The notes under the pieces were generated by a model. That model had not been told where the DNA came from, made no database searches, and saw only the letters and a list, made by a program, of their open reading frames with translations. Shown here one piece after another: positions 16,919 through 26,200 of a stretch of DNA of 64,000 nt. The translations under genes were made by a program, and so were the position numbers. Positions within the stretch are counted from its first letter, which is position 1, and every line of letters starts with the position of its first letter. The stretch covers positions 147,980 to 211,979 of the forward strand of contig NZ_JAYKPK010000008.1 in NCBI RefSeq assembly GCF_035117555.1, written 5' to 3'. This DNA is from Yoonia sp035117555. Its GTDB lineage: Bacteria; Pseudomonadota; Alphaproteobacteria; Rhodobacterales; Rhodobacteraceae.

Positions 16919-17524
16919 CTATTTCGCCCCGATCTTGCCTTCTGTCCCAGCGCGCAGGCGCTGAATATTGCCCCAATGGCGGGCATAGATCAGCAGGGCG
17001 AGCAGGACGGCAAGCACGGCGGTTTGCGCAAAGCCGGTCGCGACCATCACGATGGGCAGGACCCCTGCGGCGACCAGTGCTGCGAGCGATGAAAACCGCG
17101 TGATCACGGCGGTGGCAAGCCAGATCGCGCAGGCGGCAAGGCCCATGGGCCAGACCAGCGCCAGCAGGATGCCCAGATAGGTCGCCACACCTTTGCCGCC
17201 CTTGAACCCCAGCCAGACCGGGAAACAATGGCCGACAAAGGCCATCAGCGCGGCGAGCTGCACCGCGTCTTCACCCGCATAATGCCGCGCGGCGAGCACG
17301 GCGACAGCGCCTTTGCCTGCGTCAAAGATCAGCGTCAGGGCGGCGGCTTTTTTGTTGCCGGTGCGCAGCACATTGGTCGCGCCGATATTGCCCGACCCGA
17401 TATTGCGCAGATCGCCCAGACCCATCAGTCGCGCCATGATCACCCCGCCGGGGATCGACCCCAGCAGATAGCCGATAGCGCCCCAAAGCGCGAGGATGGC
17501 AAGGCTGCTTTCGATCGCGGGCAT
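16919..17524 (-). CDS. plsY: Glycerol-3-phosphate acyltransferase, acyl-phosphate dependent
   Basis: The product has 201 residues and about five to six membrane helices. PlsY moves the acyl group from acyl-phosphate to glycerol-3-phosphate in the inner membrane. Its three family motifs are present: G-S-I-P-G-G near residue 20, G-S-G-N-I-G-A-T-N near residues 43-51, and G-F-K-G-G-K-G-V-A-T near residues 107-116. The ATG at 17524 overlaps the stop of the pyrC homologue (TGATG), making it the last gene of the pyrB cluster. A 12-codon longer frame exists but would overlap pyrC more and lacks the family start. Confidence 0.94.
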   Translation of the reverse strand: MPAIESSLAILALWGAIGYLLGSIPGGVIMARLMGLGDLRNIGSGNIGATNVLRTGNKKAAALTLIFDAGKGAVAVLAARHYAGEDAVQLAALMAFVGHCFPVWLGFKGGKGVATYLGILLALVWPMGLAACAIWLATAVITRFSSLAALVAAGVLPIVMVATGFAQTAVLAVLLALLIYARHWGNIQRLRAGTEGKIGAK

Positions 17525-18807
17525 CACGCCTCTCCCCAGATGCGGGTGCCGTCCACCCATGTGCCGATCACTTTGCCCTGCAGACGCGCGCCGTCAAAGG
17601 GGGTATTTTTGGATTTTGACTGCAATTTTGTCCGGTCGAGCAGGAAGGGCGCATCAGGGTCAAACAGGACCAGATCGGCAGGCGCGCCTTCCTGCATCCG
17701 GCCAGCGGCCAGACCCAGCAAGCGCGCGGGGTTCAATGAGAGTGCCCGGAACAGCCGCGGCAGGTCGATCTGGCCTGCGTGATACAGCCGCATCGCGGCG
17801 GGCAGCAGGGTTTCAAGGCCCACAGCGCCGCTGGCGGCTTCTTCAAAGGGCAGGCGTTTGCTTTCCTCATCCTGTGGTGTGTGCATCGAACAGATGATGT
17901 CGATCAGCCCTTCGGCGACGGCGCGGACCACGGCGATCCGGTCATCCTCGGCCCGCAAGGGCGGTGTCAGTTTGAAAAAACTGCGGTAATCGGCCACATC
18001 CATGTCGTTCAGCGTCAAATGGTGGATGCTGACGCCAGCGGTGATTTTCACGCCATTGCGTTTTGCCCGTTCCAGCGCTGGCAAGGCGCGGGCCGTGGTG
18101 ATCTGATCCACGTGATAGCGCGCGCCGGTCATTTCCAGCAGGCTGATATCACGGTCAAGCGCCATGCGTTCCGCCATTGGCGACACGCCCGGCAGGCCGC
18201 GCAAGGAGGCGAATTTGCCCGATGTGACCACCGCGCCTTCAGACAGGCCGGGGTCTTGTGTATGGCCGATGACCAAAGCGTCGAGTGATCTTGCATAGGT
18301 CAGCGCGCGTGACAGGACCTTGGTTTTGACGACCACGCGGTCACAATCGGTGAAGGCGACGGCACCGGCGTCTTTCAGCAGGCCGATTTCGGTCATTTCC
18401 TGCCCCGCGCGGTCCTTGGTCAGCGCAGCCATCGGCAAGACATGCACCGGCGCGTCGAGCTGCGCGCGCCGCGCGACGAATTCGAGTTTCTCGGGCGTGT
18501 CAATCGCGGGGTCAGTATCGGGACGGGTGACGATGGTTGTCACCCCGCCCGCCGCTGCGGCCCGTCCGGCAGAGCGGAATGATTCCTTGTGCCTCTCACC
18601 CGGTTCAGAGACTTTCACGCCGATGTCGATGATGCCGGGGGCAAGGCACATGCCCGCGCAGTCGATGACCTTTGCGCCAACGGGTGGCGTTGCTTCCGCA
18701 CCCAAAACGGCGTGGATCAATCCGTCCACCACCAACACAGCGCCCGGCGCATCGGTCAGTGCGACCGGGTCGATCACCCGCGCATTGGCAAAGAAAATGG
18801 CTGTCAT
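17524..18807 (-). CDS. pyrC: Dihydroorotase homologue lacking metal ligands (probable PyrB partner)
   Basis: The product has 427 residues and the amidohydrolase fold of class I dihydroorotase. The two metal-binding His of D-x-H-x-H are absent: the sequence reads D61-I-G63-V-K65. The Asp of the late S/T-D-H-x-P-H motif is also missing: S307-M308-H309-T-P-Q. Such changes are known in non-catalytic homologues (PyrC' or PyrX) that assemble with aspartate transcarbamoylase. The gene sits in the pyrB operon, consistent with a structural role. AAGGAA precedes the ATG. If so, an active dihydroorotase must be encoded elsewhere. Confidence 0.85.
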   Translation of the reverse strand: MTAIFFANARVIDPVALTDAPGAVLVVDGLIHAVLGAEATPPVGAKVIDCAGMCLAPGIIDIGVKVSEPGERHKESFRSAGRAAAAGGVTTIVTRPDTDPAIDTPEKLEFVARRAQLDAPVHVLPMAALTKDRAGQEMTEIGLLKDAGAVAFTDCDRVVVKTKVLSRALTYARSLDALVIGHTQDPGLSEGAVVTSGKFASLRGLPGVSPMAERMALDRDISLLEMTGARYHVDQITTARALPALERAKRNGVKITAGVSIHHLTLNDMDVADYRSFFKLTPPLRAEDDRIAVVRAVAEGLIDIICSMHTPQDEESKRLPFEEAASGAVGLETLLPAAMRLYHAGQIDLPRLFRALSLNPARLLGLAAGRMQEGAPADLVLFDPDAPFLLDRTKLQSKSKNTPFDGARLQGKVIGTWVDGTRIWGEA

Positions 18808-18829
18808 CACTGGTTTCCTTTGCAAGATA

Positions 18830-19345
18830 TCATTGGCCGACCCAGACCATCAGCGCAACCAGCGCGAACATCACCAGCAGGGCGGCGGTGGCGACCATTC
18901 CGCTCATCCTTGCGTCGGATTTGCGGGGTTTGGCGGTTTGCGGGCCATTCATCTCGCCCGCCGCCCCGTCCGAGGTCAGTTTTTCGGAGGTTTGAATCTG
19001 GGCGGCGTCGCGCAGGACCATGACGGCGCGGCTGTCCTCGGGCAGGGTGATCTGCTGCGCCTTGCTGCCAAAAGCACGCGACATGATCAGCACCACTGGC
19101 CCCGTCACACGGCGCAAGGTGGTGACCTGCGCGGGCGTCAGCGGCATTTCATAGCCTTGCTGGATCAGATCAGGCAGGGCCATCTCGGCCTTGCCTGCGG
19201 GCGGGATCAGATCAACGAAATCAAGGTTCAGATCGACCTGCCCGATGATCTTGCCGATCATCCCGGCCTTTGACCCGGTCAGCGGCGGGCCGAAATGTTC
19301 GACGATGTAAAGCGCGCCATGGTCATTTGCGGGGATATCCAGCAT
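18830..19345 (-). CDS. Conserved protein with C-terminal membrane helix, between pyrB and pyrC
   Basis: The product has 171 residues. The first ~140 are soluble, with I-I-G-Q-V-D-L-N-L-D-F and V-L-I-M-S-R-A-F-G-S-K-A. A Gly/Pro/Ala linker (P-Q-T-A-K-P-R-K) leads to one membrane helix at the very end (A-T-A-A-L-L-V-M-F-A-L-V-A-L-M-V-W-V). The topology suggests a tail-anchored protein. It lies 4 bp downstream of pyrB and just before pyrC, which points to a role with the pyrimidine enzymes, but no function is established from the sequence. Confidence 0.8.
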   Translation of the reverse strand: MLDIPANDHGALYIVEHFGPPLTGSKAGMIGKIIGQVDLNLDFVDLIPPAGKAEMALPDLIQQGYEMPLTPAQVTTLRRVTGPVVLIMSRAFGSKAQQITLPEDSRAVMVLRDAAQIQTSEKLTSDGAAGEMNGPQTAKPRKSDARMSGMVATAALLVMFALVALMVWVGQ

Positions 19346-19349
19346 CCGG

Positions 19350-20306
19350 TTACACCATCACACTGGTGTCGCGCCGCGCTTCGCGCAGGTTGCGCGCCAG
19401 CAGGTCCATCGCGGCCATCCGCACGGCGACGCCCATTTCGACCTGTTTCTGGATGACGGATCGGTTGATATCGTCGGCGATAGTCCCATCAATCTCTACC
19501 CCGCGATTCATCGGGCCGGGATGCATGACAATCGCATCGGGCTTTGCGTGGGATAATTTTGCTGCATCCAGGCCGTATCGGTGGAAATATTCCCGCTCTG
19601 ACGGGATGAACCCACCATCCATCCGTTCCTTTTGCAGCCGCAGCATCATCACCACATCAACGTCTTTCAGCCCGGTGACCATGTCATCGTAAACCTCGAC
19701 CCCGAAATCACCGATGCCCGATGGCATCAAGGTGGGCGGTCCGATCAGGCGGATGCGGTTTTCCATCTTGCCCAAGAGCATGATGTTGGACCGCGCCACG
19801 CGGCTATGGGCGATATCGCCGCAAATCGCGATGTTCAGCCGGTGCAACCGGCCCTTGGCGCGGCGGATGGTCAGGGCGTCCAGCAGGGCTTGGGTCGGAT
19901 GTTCGTGGCGTCCGTCACCGGCGTTCAGCACGGCGCAATTGACCTTTTGGGCCAAAAGGTCCACCGCGCCCGATTGCGGATGCCGCACGACGAGAAGATC
20001 AGGGCGCATCGCATTCAGCGTCAGCGCCGTGTCGATCAGCGTTTCGCCCTTTTTGATGGAGGATGCCTGCATCCCCATATTCATCACATCGGCACCCAGA
20101 CGCTTGCCCGCGAGTTCGAAACTGGCCTGCGTGCGGGTCGAGTTCTCGAAAAACATGTTGATCTGGGTCAGACCGGCGAGGACTTCGCGATGCGCTAATC
20201 CCCGGCTGTTATGGTCGGCATAGGTATCTGCAAGATCCAGAAGGGTCGTTATTTCCAGCGGATGCAGCTGTTCGATCCCCAAAAGATGCTTTGCGCGGAA
20301 TGTCAT
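19350..20306 (-). CDS. pyrB: Aspartate carbamoyltransferase catalytic subunit
   Basis: The product has 318 residues and joins carbamoyl phosphate to aspartate in pyrimidine synthesis. The carbamoyl-phosphate motif F-E-N-S-T-R-T is at about residue 50, the H-P-T-Q motif near residue 135, and the aspartate-side H-P-G-P-M-N-R-G near residue 266. No pyrI regulatory gene is adjacent; class A-type complexes use a PyrC-like partner instead, and one is three genes away. The ATG at 20306 has AAAGGA upstream; an upstream open extension was trimmed. It diverges from the UDG gene. Confidence 0.95.
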   Translation of the reverse strand: MTFRAKHLLGIEQLHPLEITTLLDLADTYADHNSRGLAHREVLAGLTQINMFFENSTRTQASFELAGKRLGADVMNMGMQASSIKKGETLIDTALTLNAMRPDLLVVRHPQSGAVDLLAQKVNCAVLNAGDGRHEHPTQALLDALTIRRAKGRLHRLNIAICGDIAHSRVARSNIMLLGKMENRIRLIGPPTLMPSGIGDFGVEVYDDMVTGLKDVDVVMMLRLQKERMDGGFIPSEREYFHRYGLDAAKLSHAKPDAIVMHPGPMNRGVEIDGTIADDINRSVIQKQVEMGVAVRMAAMDLLARNLREARRDTSVMV

Positions 20307-20410
20307 GCCCTGATCCTTTGCAGCCCGTTGCGGGGTTATAGGCCGCGCGCTGCCGGGCTTCAATGCCGCAGGGCCTGCACAAAGGTATGGTTTGCGCCTA
20401 ATGTCGCGAC

Positions 20411-21181
20411 ATGGATTCGCAGAACACATATTGGCAGGACCGCGCGGCGCTGGAATGGCAGGTCGAACTGGGCGTGACCGATGCCATTCTGGATGCGCCG
20501 GTGGACCGCTATACGCTTGACCCGGTGCCGGTGAAGGCCGCGCCTGTCGCTGAGGTTGCCGCGCCTGTCGTGCAAGAGGCAGATCCGGTCGCCATCGCGC
20601 GTGCGGCGGCAGAGGCCGCGAGCGATCTGCCTGCCTTGGCCACCGCCATCGCCGCCTATGAATTATGTGAGATCAAGCGCGGTGCGCGCAATGCGGTCTT
20701 TGCCGATGGCCAGCCCGGCGCGCGGGTGATGATCGTGGGCGAGGCACCGGGGCGCGAGGAAGATCGCGCCGGCAAGCCCTTTGTCGGGCAGGCAGGGCAG
20801 ATGTTGGACCGGATGCTCGCCGCGATTGATCTGGGCCGCGCGCATCCCGATCAGGACCGTGCCGTCTATATTACCAACGTCATGCCCTGGCGGCCACCGT
20901 CGAACCGCACGCCGGATGCGGATGAAATCGCGATGATGCTGCCTTTTCTGGAACGCCATATCCAGCTGGCCGATCCGCAGATCATCGTGCTGATGGGCAA
21001 TACGCCGTGTCAGGCTTTGCTGGGGCAAAAGGGCATCACCACGCTGCGCGGCAATTGGACCGAAGTGTTGGGTAAGCCTTGCTTGCCGATGTTTCACCCC
21101 GCTTACCTTTTGCGCAACACTGCCGCCAAGCGCGAGGCTTGGGCGGATCTTTTGGCGCTGAATGCAAGGTTGAAACAATGA
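20411..21181 (+). CDS. Uracil-DNA glycosylase family protein (family 4-like)
   Basis: The product has 256 residues. Residues 1-80 are an Ala/Pro/Val-rich extension; the UDG fold follows. Motif A is G-E-A-P-G at 110-114 and motif B is H-P-A-Y-L-L-R at 229-235, so base-excision function is plausible. The usual family 4 iron-sulfur cysteines are not all there: one Cys at 86 stands where C-x-x-C is expected and Trp160 replaces a ligand in N-V-M-P-W-R-P-P. Only three Cys occur in the whole protein. It forms an ATGA overlap with moaB. Confidence 0.85.
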   Translation: MDSQNTYWQDRAALEWQVELGVTDAILDAPVDRYTLDPVPVKAAPVAEVAAPVVQEADPVAIARAAAEAASDLPALATAIAAYELCEIKRGARNAVFADGQPGARVMIVGEAPGREEDRAGKPFVGQAGQMLDRMLAAIDLGRAHPDQDRAVYITNVMPWRPPSNRTPDADEIAMMLPFLERHIQLADPQIIVLMGNTPCQALLGQKGITTLRGNWTEVLGKPCLPMFHPAYLLRNTAAKREAWADLLALNARLKQ

Positions 21182-21720
21182 GCCGGATTGACGAAACGCT
21201 GGAGTTTATCCCCGTCCGCATTGCGGTGCTGACGGTCAGTGATACCCGCGCGCTGGCGGATGATAAATCCGGCCAGACTTTGGTGGATCGCATTACCGCC
21301 GCCGGGCATCATCTGGCGGATCGCAAGATCATCCGCGATGAACGCGTCCTGATCGCGGATCAATTGCGCGCGTGGTGTGCGGATGATGGGGTCGATGTGG
21401 TTATCTCTACGGGCGGCACAGGGCTGACTGGGCGCGATGTGACGGTCGAGGCGCATCGCGATGTTTATGAGAAAGAGATTGATGCTTTCGGGACGATCTT
21501 TACCATAGTCAGCATGCAGAAAATCGGGACCTCTGCTGTGCAAAGCCGTGCCACAGCGGGTGTCGCGCAGGGGACTTATCTGTTTGCGTTGCCCGGCTCC
21601 CCCGGGGCCTGTCGCGATGCCTGGGATGAAATTCTGGGCCGTCAGCTCGATTTCCGGCACCGGCCCTGTAACTTTGTCGAGATCATGCCGCGATTGGATG
21701 AACATTTGCGACGGAAATGA
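21178..21720 (+). CDS. moaB: Molybdenum cofactor biosynthesis protein B
   Basis: The product has 180 residues, the MoaB/MogA size. It binds molybdopterin and helps adenylate it before metal insertion. Motifs are V-L-T-V-S-D-T-R near residue 17 and the phosphate loop S-T-G-G-T-G-L-T-G-R-D-V-T near residues 78-90, followed by L-P-G-S-P-G-A near residue 140. The ATG at 21178 overlaps the glycosylase stop by one base pair step (ATGA). MoaB and MogA are hard to separate; MoaB is the common annotation in this order. Confidence 0.85.
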   Translation: MSRIDETLEFIPVRIAVLTVSDTRALADDKSGQTLVDRITAAGHHLADRKIIRDERVLIADQLRAWCADDGVDVVISTGGTGLTGRDVTVEAHRDVYEKEIDAFGTIFTIVSMQKIGTSAVQSRATAGVAQGTYLFALPGSPGACRDAWDEILGRQLDFRHRPCNFVEIMPRLDEHLRRK

Positions 21721-21792
21721 TCTGTTCCATCGTATGAGGGGACAGAAGGCCACGCGCGCCCTGATCCTGCGTGCGGCAATAAGGATTATTTG

Positions 21793-23244
21793 ATGCGTTT
21801 TCTGCGAAGAAGCCTGACGGGCATTTTTCTGCTGTCCCTGACCTTGGTCCTGCTGGCTTGGGCGGGCAGTATGGTGTTTAGCGCCGTTCAGGCGCGGATG
21901 AACCAGGAACCACGCAGCTTTGCCCAGAATGAACGGGAATTCACCGTCAATGTGCTGACGCTGGAAGCGCAGAGCCTGACGCCTGAATTGGTAGTGTTCG
22001 GCGAATTGCGTAGCCAACGCACTTTGGATTTGCGCTCGGCCACAGGCGGCACGGTGTTGGACGCGGATGCCGCGCTGGTTGAAGGCGGCACCGTCACTGC
22101 GGGCCAAGTGCTGGTCCGCATTGACCCGGTCGAGGCAGAGGCGGCATTGGCGCGGATTCGTGCCGATGTGCAGGATGCCGAGGCTGAATTGCGCGATGCG
22201 CGCCGCGCGTTGGATCTGGGGCAGGATGAATTGACCGCCGCCCGCGCGCAGGCGGCTTTGCGCGAACAGGCGCTGGCGCGGGCCTTGGATTTGCAGGGGC
22301 GCGGTGTGGGGACAACCTCGGCAGTGGAAGAGGCGGAACTGACCGCCTCCAGCGCCGGGGCGGCGGTTTTGACCCGCAGGCAGGCGATTGCGACGGCCGA
22401 GGCGCGGATTGATCAGGCCACAACCCGCCTTGCGCGATCGCAGATCGATCTGGCAGAGGCAGAGCGTAATCTGGCCAATACCGAAATCACCGCCGCCTTT
22501 GACGGGACCTTGACCGAGGTCACAATCACCCCCGGCGCAAGGGTCACCGCGAATGAGCTTTTCGCGCGGCTGATTGATCCGGCGCAGCTTGAGGTCGCGT
22601 TCCGCGTCTCAACCTCACAATATGCCCGCCTGCTGGGTGCAGATGGCCAGTTGACCCGCGCGCCTGTCACTGTGGCGCTTGATGCCTCTGGCGTGAACCT
22701 GTCTGCCAGCGGCCAGATCACCCGTGAAGGGGCCAGTGTTGGCGCAGGCCAGACCGGGCGGCAATTGTTCGCTCGGCTGGATAAAGCGCCGGGATTTCGC
22801 CCCGGCGATTTTGTCACCGTCAGTATCGCCGAACCGATGCTGGACAATGTGGCGCTGTTGCCTGCGACCGCTGTCGGGTCGGATGATATGATCCTGACCG
22901 TCGATGCGGATGAACGGTTGCAGCCCGTCGCCGTCGATGTCCTGCGCCGTCAGGGTGATGACGTGATCATCGCCGCCGCTGATCTGGCGGGGGCGATGGT
23001 GGTGATGGAACGCTCGCCTTTGTTGGGGGCCGGGATCAAGGTCCGCCCGATCCGGCCCGGCGTGGTCGTGGAAGAAACCGCCGCATTGATCCCGCTTGAT
23101 GCCGACAGGCGCGCGCGGCTGATCGCTTATGTGACTGACGGGCCGATGCCCGATGAGGTCAAGGCACGGATCATCGCGCAACTGGAACAGGATGAGGTGT
23201 CGTCCGAGACCGTGGAACGGCTGGAAAGCCGGATGGGCAGCTGA
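21793..23244 (+). CDS. RND efflux periplasmic adaptor (HlyD/MFP family), pump 1
   Basis: The product has 483 residues. An N-terminal membrane helix (G-I-F-L-L-S-L-T-L-V-L-L-A-W-A-G) anchors it. Residues ~60-110 hold the first half of the biotinyl/lipoyl-like domain (E-G-G-T-V-T-A-G-Q-V-L-V-R-I-D). A long Ala/Glu/Arg-rich helical hairpin follows at ~110-235, and N-T-E-I-T-A-A-F-D-G-T-L begins the second lipoyl half. It should bridge its inner-membrane pump to an outer-membrane channel; no TolC gene is adjacent. The ATG at 21793 is preferred to the TTG one codon earlier. It is coupled to the pump gene by TGATG. Confidence 0.88.
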   Translation: MRFLRRSLTGIFLLSLTLVLLAWAGSMVFSAVQARMNQEPRSFAQNEREFTVNVLTLEAQSLTPELVVFGELRSQRTLDLRSATGGTVLDADAALVEGGTVTAGQVLVRIDPVEAEAALARIRADVQDAEAELRDARRALDLGQDELTAARAQAALREQALARALDLQGRGVGTTSAVEEAELTASSAGAAVLTRRQAIATAEARIDQATTRLARSQIDLAEAERNLANTEITAAFDGTLTEVTITPGARVTANELFARLIDPAQLEVAFRVSTSQYARLLGADGQLTRAPVTVALDASGVNLSASGQITREGASVGAGQTGRQLFARLDKAPGFRPGDFVTVSIAEPMLDNVALLPATAVGSDDMILTVDADERLQPVAVDVLRRQGDDVIIAAADLAGAMVVMERSPLLGAGIKVRPIRPGVVVEETAALIPLDADRRARLIAYVTDGPMPDEVKARIIAQLEQDEVSSETVERLESRMGS

Positions 23245-26200
23245 TGGCGACCGGGGGTGACAGGCTGACGGCGGGGGCAGGCGGATTGCTGTCCTATTTC
23301 ACAAGGCACAAGACAGCGGCGAACCTGCTCTTGGTGCTGATGCTGGCAGCCGGTGTGCTGGCGATCCCCAATATGCGGGCGCAGTTCTTTCCCGATGTGA
23401 TCATCGACAGCGTGTCGGTGAATGTCGGCTGGTCCGGTGCCGGGGCCGAGGATGTGGATGCCGCCATCGTGCAGGTGCTGGAACCTGTGCTGCTGGCGGT
23501 GGAGGGGGTGACGGGATCGTCGTCACGCTCGACCGAAGGCTCTGCGCGGATTTCGCTGGAATTTGAACCCGGCTATGACATGGACCGCGCCGCCGAGGAT
23601 GTGCAGATCGCCGTCGATGGGGCAAGCAACCTGCCGGAAGATGCCGATGACCCCAGCATCCGGCGCGGCGGCTGGTCGGACCGAGTGACTGATGTGGTGA
23701 TCGCAGGCCCCGTCGGTGTGGATCAACTGGGCCGCTTTGCCGATGAATTCGCGATCCGGCTGTTTGCCGAAGGGGTGACGCAGGTTTCGGTCCAAGGTGT
23801 CGCAGCGCCATCGATCATCGTGGAGGTGCCGTCCTTGTCGCTGATCGAACATGATATCGGGATCGCCGATATCGCGCAGCGGATTGCCGAGGAAACCGCC
23901 GCCGCCCCTGCCGGTGATGTATCCTCGAACGCGCGTGTGCGCACCGGCGTCGCCCGGCGCAGTGCCGAGGAGATCGGCGCGATTGCCCTGCGGTCCAATC
24001 CTGACGGATCGACCCTGACGATTGCCGATGTGGCCAATCTGCAGGTCGAAGGGATCGACCGCGACCGTGCCTATTTTGTGAGAGACGATCCGGCGATCAT
24101 GGTGGTGGTGCAGCGCTCTGCCACTGGCGATGCGATTGGCTTGCAGCGCAGTGTTGAACGGGTCGCGGCGGAAATGCAGGCGGTTCTGCCGGATGGTGTG
24201 ACGGTGCAACTGACCAATGCGCGCGCCGAACAGATCACCGGACGGCTGGATATTCTGGTGCGCAATGGCTTGACCGGGCTCGCGCTCGTCGTGGCGCTGT
24301 TGTTCTTTTTTCTGAACGCGCGCACGGCGTTCTGGGTCGCGGCGGGTATCCCGGTGGCGATGCTGGCGGCAGTCGCACTGATGTATGTGGCAGGGATCAC
24401 GTTCAACATGATTTCGCTTTTCGCGCTGATCATCACGCTCGGGATCGTGGTGGATGACGCGATTGTCGTTGGCGAACATGCGGATTTCCGGGTCAGGCAG
24501 TTGAAGGAACCGCCCACGGTCGCCGCTGAAAACGCGGCAAGGCGGATGTTCAGCCCGGTGTTTTCGGCGACGATCACCACGATCATCGCGTTTTTCGGGC
24601 TGGTGGTGATCGGCGGGCGCTTTGGTGATCTGATCGCCGATATCCCCTATACCGTGATCGTCGTGCTGATCGCGAGCCTTGTGGAATGTTTCCTGATCCT
24701 GCCCAATCACCTGTCCCATGCGATTGCGCATTCGGCGAAGGATCATTGGTATGACCGCCCGTCGAAATACGTCAATCGGGGCTTTGACTGGTTCCGATTC
24801 ACCTTGTTCGCGCCGTTCATGGCGCTGGTAATCCGGGCGCGCTATCCGGTGGTGGCGCTGGCGATTGTCACGCTTGCGGCCTCCTGCGCCATGGTCATTC
24901 GTGGCGATGTGTCATGGCGGTTCTTTGCCTCGCCGGAACAAAGTCAGGTCAGCGGGAATTTCGCCATGCTGCCCGGCGCGACACGCGACGACACGCTGGA
25001 GATGATGCGCGAAATGCAGCGCGCGACCGAGGCTTTGGGCGCGGAATATGAAGCCGAATATGGCATCAACCCTCTGCTGGCCGTGATTGCCGAGATTGGC
25101 GGCAATTCGGGCCGGCCCATTGCCGGGGCGGAAAACAAGGATGCTGATCAATTGGGTGCCATCACCATCGAACTGGTCGATGCCGACAGCCGTCCCTATT
25201 CCAGCAGCGCATTCGTGACTGCCTTGCAGGAAAGCATCATCCAGCATCCGATGGCCGAAACCGTCAGTTTCCGCAGCTGGGGGGCCGGGCCTGCGGCGGA
25301 TGGGATCGAGGTGGAATTGTCCGGTGCCGACAGCACGACGCTGAAAGCCGCTGCCGAGGCGTTGAAGACCGAACTTGCGCAATATGCGGAAGTGTCTGCG
25401 CTGGAGGATTCGCTGTCTTACGACAAGGAAGAACTGGTGTTGCAATTGACACCGCAAGGTCAGGCGCTGGGGCTGTCGATTGACGGGCTGGGCCGTGTTT
25501 TGCGTAATACTTTGGCGGGGATCGAAGCGGCGAGCTTTCCTGATGGCACGAGGTCCGCCACGATCCGTGTGGAATTGCCGGAGGCAGAATTGACGGCGGA
25601 TTTTCTGAACAATATCCAGATCCGCACTGGCGAGCGGACCTATGTGCCGCTGGCCGATGTGGTGACGGTCGAAACCCGCAGCGGCTTTTCCACCGTGCGG
25701 CGCGAAAATGGCGTGCAATTGATTTCGGTGACAGGCGAGTTAGACAGTGATGACGCCGCCCGCGCGACCGAGATTCAGCAGATCATCGCGGGCGATATCC
25801 TGCCGCGACTGCAGAGCGTTTATGGGATTGAAACGACACTCGCGGGCCAGAACGAACAGGAACAGCAGTTTCTGGGCGATGCGACGGTCGGGCTGATGCT
25901 GGTGCTTTTGGGGATTTACCTGACGCTGGCATGGATTTTCGGCAGCTGGACCCGGCCCATCGTGGTGATGTCGATCATCCCCTTTGCCTTGGTCGGGACA
26001 ATCTGGGGCCATTACGTCTGGCAGATCCCGATGAGCCTGTTCACCGTTGTGGGTCTGATCGGGATGGTCGGGATCATCATCAACGATTCCATCGTGCTGG
26101 TGACCACGGTGGATGAATATGCGGCAGAGCGTGGGCTGGTCCCCGCAATCATCGATGGCACAGTGGACCGGCTGCGACCTGTGCTGTTGACGACGCTGAC

